Source: Bretschneidera sinensis (lineage: Eukaryota > Streptophyta > Magnoliopsida > Brassicales > Akaniaceae). From it: a stretch of DNA of 64,000 bases. The stretch lies in the NCBI GenBank assembly GCA_023935145.1, contig CM043700.1, positions 32,535,501-32,599,500 of the forward strand, read 5' to 3'. How positions within the stretch are numbered: the stretch's first letter is position 1; each line of letters opens with the position of its first letter. Made by a program: the position numbers and the translations under genes. The notes beneath the pieces were generated by a model, which did not search any database, had not been told where the DNA came from, and worked only from the letters and a program-made list of their open reading frames with translations. Of the stretch, positions 59,560-64,000 are shown one piece after another.

Positions 59560-61871
59560 TTTATAACATTTATATTATTTATTGTGTTAATTACAAATCA
59601 TATTATATGTGTTTACATGGTAAAACTCATAGAATAGAAATACTGAAAATAAGCACCATAATGAGATCATGCTAATTAAATGTATTTCCTTAAGCTTTGT
59701 TCTTAAATGTTCCTATTCATAAGATCAATAATAAGGATATTAACGAATACAAATAGATTAGTACATACTATGTTTCTTCAAAGAGCTGAGGGTGATTGAT
59801 CTCATAGTCACTAATTAATAAGACACTAAAACACATTATATAGGTGCTTGTTAGAGAACAGGTACACCGAACTGACTCGACTATATAATTCCTAATGGGC
59901 ATTTTACTAGCTGTTACTAGGAATTCTTACGTTGCAGGTGTACAAGTGATCCTTAAACTTGAGGCACCATAGATGCTTTGTGTATAGGTCATCATGCTTT
60001 GATGCTACTTAAATGTGATTTTAATCATGGGTTGCATAAGCATAGTAATTGGGTATGACCACTTATTAATGGAAACATATAAATATACAATAAATAATCC
60101 ATCACTCTCAGTAAAAGGGGAGTATGTTTTATGTGATATGTTTAAGTCATAATTTGGTAATTCCTTGTCCAATGTGGACTGAAAATTATGAAGGAGTTTC
60201 TAATTTCACCATTTAAGTTTTGGACTTGAGATCGAGATATATGTGATTAAATAATTAAGGTTTGACAGTAATTTCATACATTAGGTTTAATAATGGACAT
60301 TGCATGATGGAAGGATTGAATTATACGGTAACTGATAACGGAAATATTCACATTAAATTCATATTTCCTAGGTAGTTATGACATATTGCTAGGTGCCAAT
60401 CATGAATTGTAGAATCCTTTAAGAAATAATTGTAATTAATTTTTAATTAAAAAGAGTTTTAATTAAAATTAAAATTAAAGTGAGTTGTAATTAATTGGAT
60501 GGGATTCAAATTGTTATGTAAAAGTGATGACCTACTAGCAATGCGATATAAATCTAAAAAGTCACACACAATAAGACAATTGTAAGGAAAAAAAAAAAAC
60601 TACATGGTCAATAAAGAGAATTACAAGAGTTAAATTAAATCAAAGGTTTAATTGGAGTTCCATAAATTCCAAAGCTTTTAGGAGAAAAGATACATATAAA
60701 GACTTCTACTTGATAGAACTCCTAAAGAAATTTTTGGAGTTTTAAAATTAAATTTTAAACTTCTCTATAGCAAAACTGAAAACGCTAGAGATAACATTCA
60801 TAGATTTCAATCAATCCTAGTTCTCCTCCACATGTGCTGTTCGACATCATTTTGAAGGAGATACTTGTTTTTGGTTGCTCGTGTGGATACGTTTAAAGGT
60901 TGGACACTTGAACAGCTCATGAACTCGTCTCCAAAGTTTCAACCCGAATTCATTGAGGTGTAAACCCTAAACCTTGTATGGAGATTATTCATCTTGTTCT
61001 AATAGATCCATAGAGAGTATTCTTGGGTTTTAAGTTTATCGGCATGAAAAATTTTAAATTTTCGTTACGTTTCTATGTCGGTAAACTCCCGATAAACAAT
61101 TAAAATATTAATTAATTAGTGATTTGATTTGATTATTTTTTTTGTAAGTTTTAAAAATAAATATCGATTTAAAGCACCAAATAAAATTAACCCAATACCC
61201 AATCAAGAAGAATGTGTACTTACTGCCAAATCCCTTCTATTTGTTTTGCTGCAAGCCTCCAAATGACTTTTAATAAGAATTATGATAATAGCAATTTTAA
61301 TTGTATTTCCTGTCATTTTTATTACTGTAGTTCTTTCGGAGGAGCGGTCAAACATAGTTGGAATTTTTTGTCGGGGTGGAGGGACCAACCTGTAAAGTTT
61401 GTTTTAAGAAGCCAATTCAATTATAAGTACATTTCTAAAGGAAAAAGGTAATTTACTTTATGTGATAAAACTATATTTTTTAATAAAATATATATTTTTT
61501 ATGATGAAATACATAATTTTTGTGTTTTTTTAAATTTTTATCACAAAAAAAAAATATAAACTCAAGCTCACGAGTGTCTTTTATCTCCTCCAACTAGATT
61601 TGTCTTTTTTTTCTTCTACCATTAACCTCTCTTTTCTCCATTCACTGCCTAATTGGATATATTGCCTGCATATCCCCCTGTCCCTGCCTTACGATGGGAA
61701 TAACAGTTAGGTTTTGCATAATGGAATTTAACTCCAAAGAGAGAAAAGAATTAAAACTAAGCACTTTCCAGATTCTTTTTCCTTTTATTGGAATCTATTA
61801 GGAGGGAAATCAAATACACATTATTTTGGTGAGGAAAGGTAAATAAAAATCAAAAGCAGGCAGCAACTTAT
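59560..61871. other. AT-rich intergenic region, possible decayed LTR sequence
   Basis: No gene seen. 59740-61080 contains an AATTAATT-rich stretch and a T/C-rich leader-like end reminiscent of retrotransposon LTRs, but no borders, primer site or coding remnants were found. The frames at 61203-61451 have no protein features. Confidence 0.4.
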
Positions 61872-63780
61872 TCAGAAGCATTTCATGTGCACAATAGAAG
61901 AGCCAGTTTCCATTTATTCTTCTTTTGTAATCCACATCTGCAACAATACCCATCAACAACAGTTAATCATCAAACATCTGGCCTAAAGTTCCGCAGAAAT
62001 TTTATGTAATCATAAATGATTAAATATATCAAAAGAAATAACAAAAAATATATGCAGTCACTAATGTTATTCTATACCAGAAGTAGGCACAAAATAAGCA
62101 TATAGGTCCATGAAAAGACAACACCGTGCCATGCGCAAGCTTTGAAGCAGGAACTCCTGCTTTCATTTGGAAGAATATAGAAATACCAACAGAAGCCTCC
62201 TATATTCTATATTCTTTGTGTTAAGAATAGCTCAACAAATAAAGAAAATAGACACAAATTTACATGGTTAAAAGATAAAACTCTCGTGATAATAATGAGA
62301 AAAGTTTCACTAAAATACTCTAACAAACTAAATAGGAAAAAAAATACAAAACCCTATACAAACACTTGCGCAGGACTTCCACTCCGCACCGTTAGACTCA
62401 CTAATCGAACACACATAAACCGTGAGCCTAAATAGTAAGCCTCTAATGGGCTTTTTCTATCACAACGCTCTATAAAATCCCATTTGATATTGGATTAGGC
62501 TTAAAAATTTTAAGTTTTAATTAACATTGATCGAAGAAGAAGTACCAGTTCAAAAGAGCTTAGAGAAGCCAAAATGGAGCCACCAATCCAGACACTATAC
62601 TTCCTTTCTGCTGGTGCCAGCACTCTCACTCTCACTCCAGGAGGTGCCAGTGATCTCACCTCCTTAGACAACCTATCAGCCAGACCTGGTATTACCGTGG
62701 TGCCCCCGCTAAGCACCAAATTCCCAAACATCTCCCTCCTGATGTCCATATCACTCCTTCTGATCGACCTCACAACAATCTCATGGATACCCCCCGAGTC
62801 CAACCCCACTCTGCCTGGATCAAACAGAACTTCCGGGCACTTGAAACGTGCGGCTCCAATATTAATGACTTGCCCATCTGGCAATTCATAAGACCTCTCT
62901 AGCTCTGAGCTCTCTCTTGATGTAGCAAGTTCCTTGTGAAAATCCGCTGCCACATATGAAAGTCTCTCTTTTATGTCTCTAACAATTTCTCTTTCTGCTG
63001 ATGTGGTGAACACATAGCCCTCTTCGGTTAGGATCTTGGTGAGGTAATCTGTGAGGTCCTTGCCTGCTAAATCAAGCCGATGAATGGCATGTGGGAGTGC
63101 ACAACCTTCATAGATGGGGACTACATGTGTAACACCTTCTCCAGAATCCATCACAACTCCTGCATATTTATATTCAATCAATTATTTCAAAGTTCATATT
63201 CAAAAGCATTCCTATAAATTGCTATCAGTATAATTATCATTGTACCTGTAGTTCGACCACTGGCATAGAGGGAGAGCACAGATTGAATAGCTATGTAGGA
63301 AGCTGGTGCTTCGAATGCTTCAAACATGATTTCAACCATTTTTTCTCTGTTAGTTTTGGGATTTAATGGAGCCTCAGTTAAGAGAACAGGGTGTTCTTCT
63401 ATGGTGACCCTGAGCTCCTTATTAAAAGTATGTTCCCAGAGTCTCTCCATTGCTTCCCAATCTCTCACTATCCCATGATGAATTGGATAACTTAATCTGA
63501 GGATTCCACGTCTTGCTTGTGCTTCATCTCCGAAGTACATATCCTTCTGTCAAATACTGATCATACTATGTCTGTTTCGAGGGCGGCCTATCATGCTAGG
63601 GAAAAACACACGTGGAGCATCATCACCAGCAAAACCAGCCTACACCAAGGAATGAATTTATTTACACATGTATAGCACATATTCTATCGTTTTGCTGAGG
63701 GAATGATATGATGTATTACTAACCTTGACCGAGCCTGATCCGTTGTCACAGATGATTGGGCGACTTTCAAAAAATTCATG
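61872..63780 (-). pseudogene. divergent actin gene with broken start and two premature stops
   Basis: Minus-strand exons about 63780-63724 (PIICDNGSGSVK), 63639-63246 (AGFAGDDAPR to SGRTTG), 63159-62546 ([18 protein letters not shown] to [11 protein letters not shown]) and 61937-61872 (MWITKEE to HMKCF). They sit at the conserved plant actin intron sites (after codons 18, about 150 and about 354). Actin is the filament-forming ATPase of the cytoskeleton. Breaks: the only nearby ATG (63780) is one base out of frame with exon 1, TGA 63550-63552 replaces Gly before QKD, and TAA 61914-61916 falls seven codons into the last exon. Exon 3 (204 codons) is fully open but has many replacements at otherwise constant sites. 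Probably a recent pseudogene of a divergent actin; a functional shortened product is unlikely. Confidence 0.8.
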
Positions 63781-63798
63781 GTTGTGTCAATCCTGAGA
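63769..63798. repeat. 30-bp direct repeat, copy 1
   Basis: Identical to 63971-64000. It covers the region of the lost actin start codon (minus strand). Confidence 0.9.
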
Positions 63799-63970
63799 GG
63801 AGGATTGAGACTCAAAGAGGCAGGTTGATGGATACTACAGCTGATGTAATATACCAAAAGAAAAAGGGAATTAGAAAAGGTGGGGAATAATGTGGAAGTT
63901 TTATCTTAGTCATGAATCTTAGAATGACTTGCTTTCGGTTACAATTCAATGGATGTTATTGCATATCTTG
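63799..63970. other. 5' flank of the actin pseudogene
   Basis: Sequence upstream of the minus-strand actin exon 1. No TATA box or leader exon could be supported. Confidence 0.4.
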
Positions 63971-64000
63971 AAAAAATTCATGGTTGTGTCAATCCTGAGA
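63971..64000. repeat. 30-bp direct repeat, copy 2, cut by the window end
   Basis: Identical to 63769-63798 at a distance of 202 bp. It may be the start of a longer tandem duplication running out of the window. Confidence 0.85.

Noticed and set aside
61203..61451. Two opposed frames of 61 and 79 residues
   Set aside because: No motifs, AT-rich context and mutual overlap; chance frames.

Overview
The window is nuclear DNA of a flowering plant, most likely a eudicot. The evidence is AT-rich spacers, GT-AG introns, a DYW-type PPR gene, a LAZY/DRO1 gene, and plant-specific retrotransposon lineages (SIRE copia, Tekay chromovirus, Tat/Retand gypsy, Stowaway MITE). I cannot name the species. No rRNA, tRNA, CRISPR or bacterial-type operon was seen.

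Layout. 1-5582 is the 3' part of a decayed SIRE/Maximus-type Ty1-copia element: pol remnant, env-like ORF, polypurine tract and 3' LTR. 5583-12700 is AT-rich spacer with a LINE RNase H relic on the minus strand (8640-9310), an unrecognised short ORF and a foldback repeat. 12736-37788 is the gene-rich part: a LAZY/DRO1 (IGT family) gene (12736-14242, five coding exons), an intronless DYW-class PPR editing-factor gene (19202-21682), the SF3b subunit 5 gene (22592-26746, four coding exons), an LSM1 locus with two +1 frameshifts (28261-33434, five exons), and on the minus strand a DUF985/Cupin_5 gene (37788-34875, three exons). From memory, Arabidopsis keeps At1g19115 (LAZY4), At1g19120 (LSM1A) and At1g19130 (DUF985) together, and At3g23325 (SF3b10) next to At3g23330 (PPR). 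If that is right, the window preserves an ancestral order that was later split between duplicated blocks.

38383-59559 is a nested retroelement stack. The host element is a Tat/Retand-type Ty3-gypsy on the minus strand, with a 49-50 bp minisatellite and an antisense extra ORF beyond pol. A nearly complete Tekay chromovirus (38745-47949, 5-bp TSD GGGTA) sits inside its 3' LTR. A related Tekay solo LTR (52791-54725, TSD CTAGG) splits its integrase. 59560-61871 is spacer. 61872 to about 63780 holds a minus-strand actin gene with a broken start and two premature stops, so it is probably a pseudogene.

The introns carry smaller elements that can be delimited by eye: a Stowaway MITE in SF3B5 intron 1; a MULE with a 9-bp TSD in LSM1 intron 4 that itself carries a hAT-like insertion in its left terminal repeat; a SINE in cupin intron 1; and a 5'-truncated LINE with a perfect 19-bp TSD upstream of the PPR gene.

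The host genes are unrelated housekeeping or developmental genes (root and shoot gravitropism, organelle RNA editing, pre-mRNA splicing, mRNA decay) and do not form a pathway. I found no clearly new biological system. The most distinctive structures are the LTR-like array of 12-bp palindromes plus TATA box in front of the SIRE env-like ORF, the antisense ORF of the Tat element, and the MULE/hAT nest whose empty site can be read from the opposite MULE arm.
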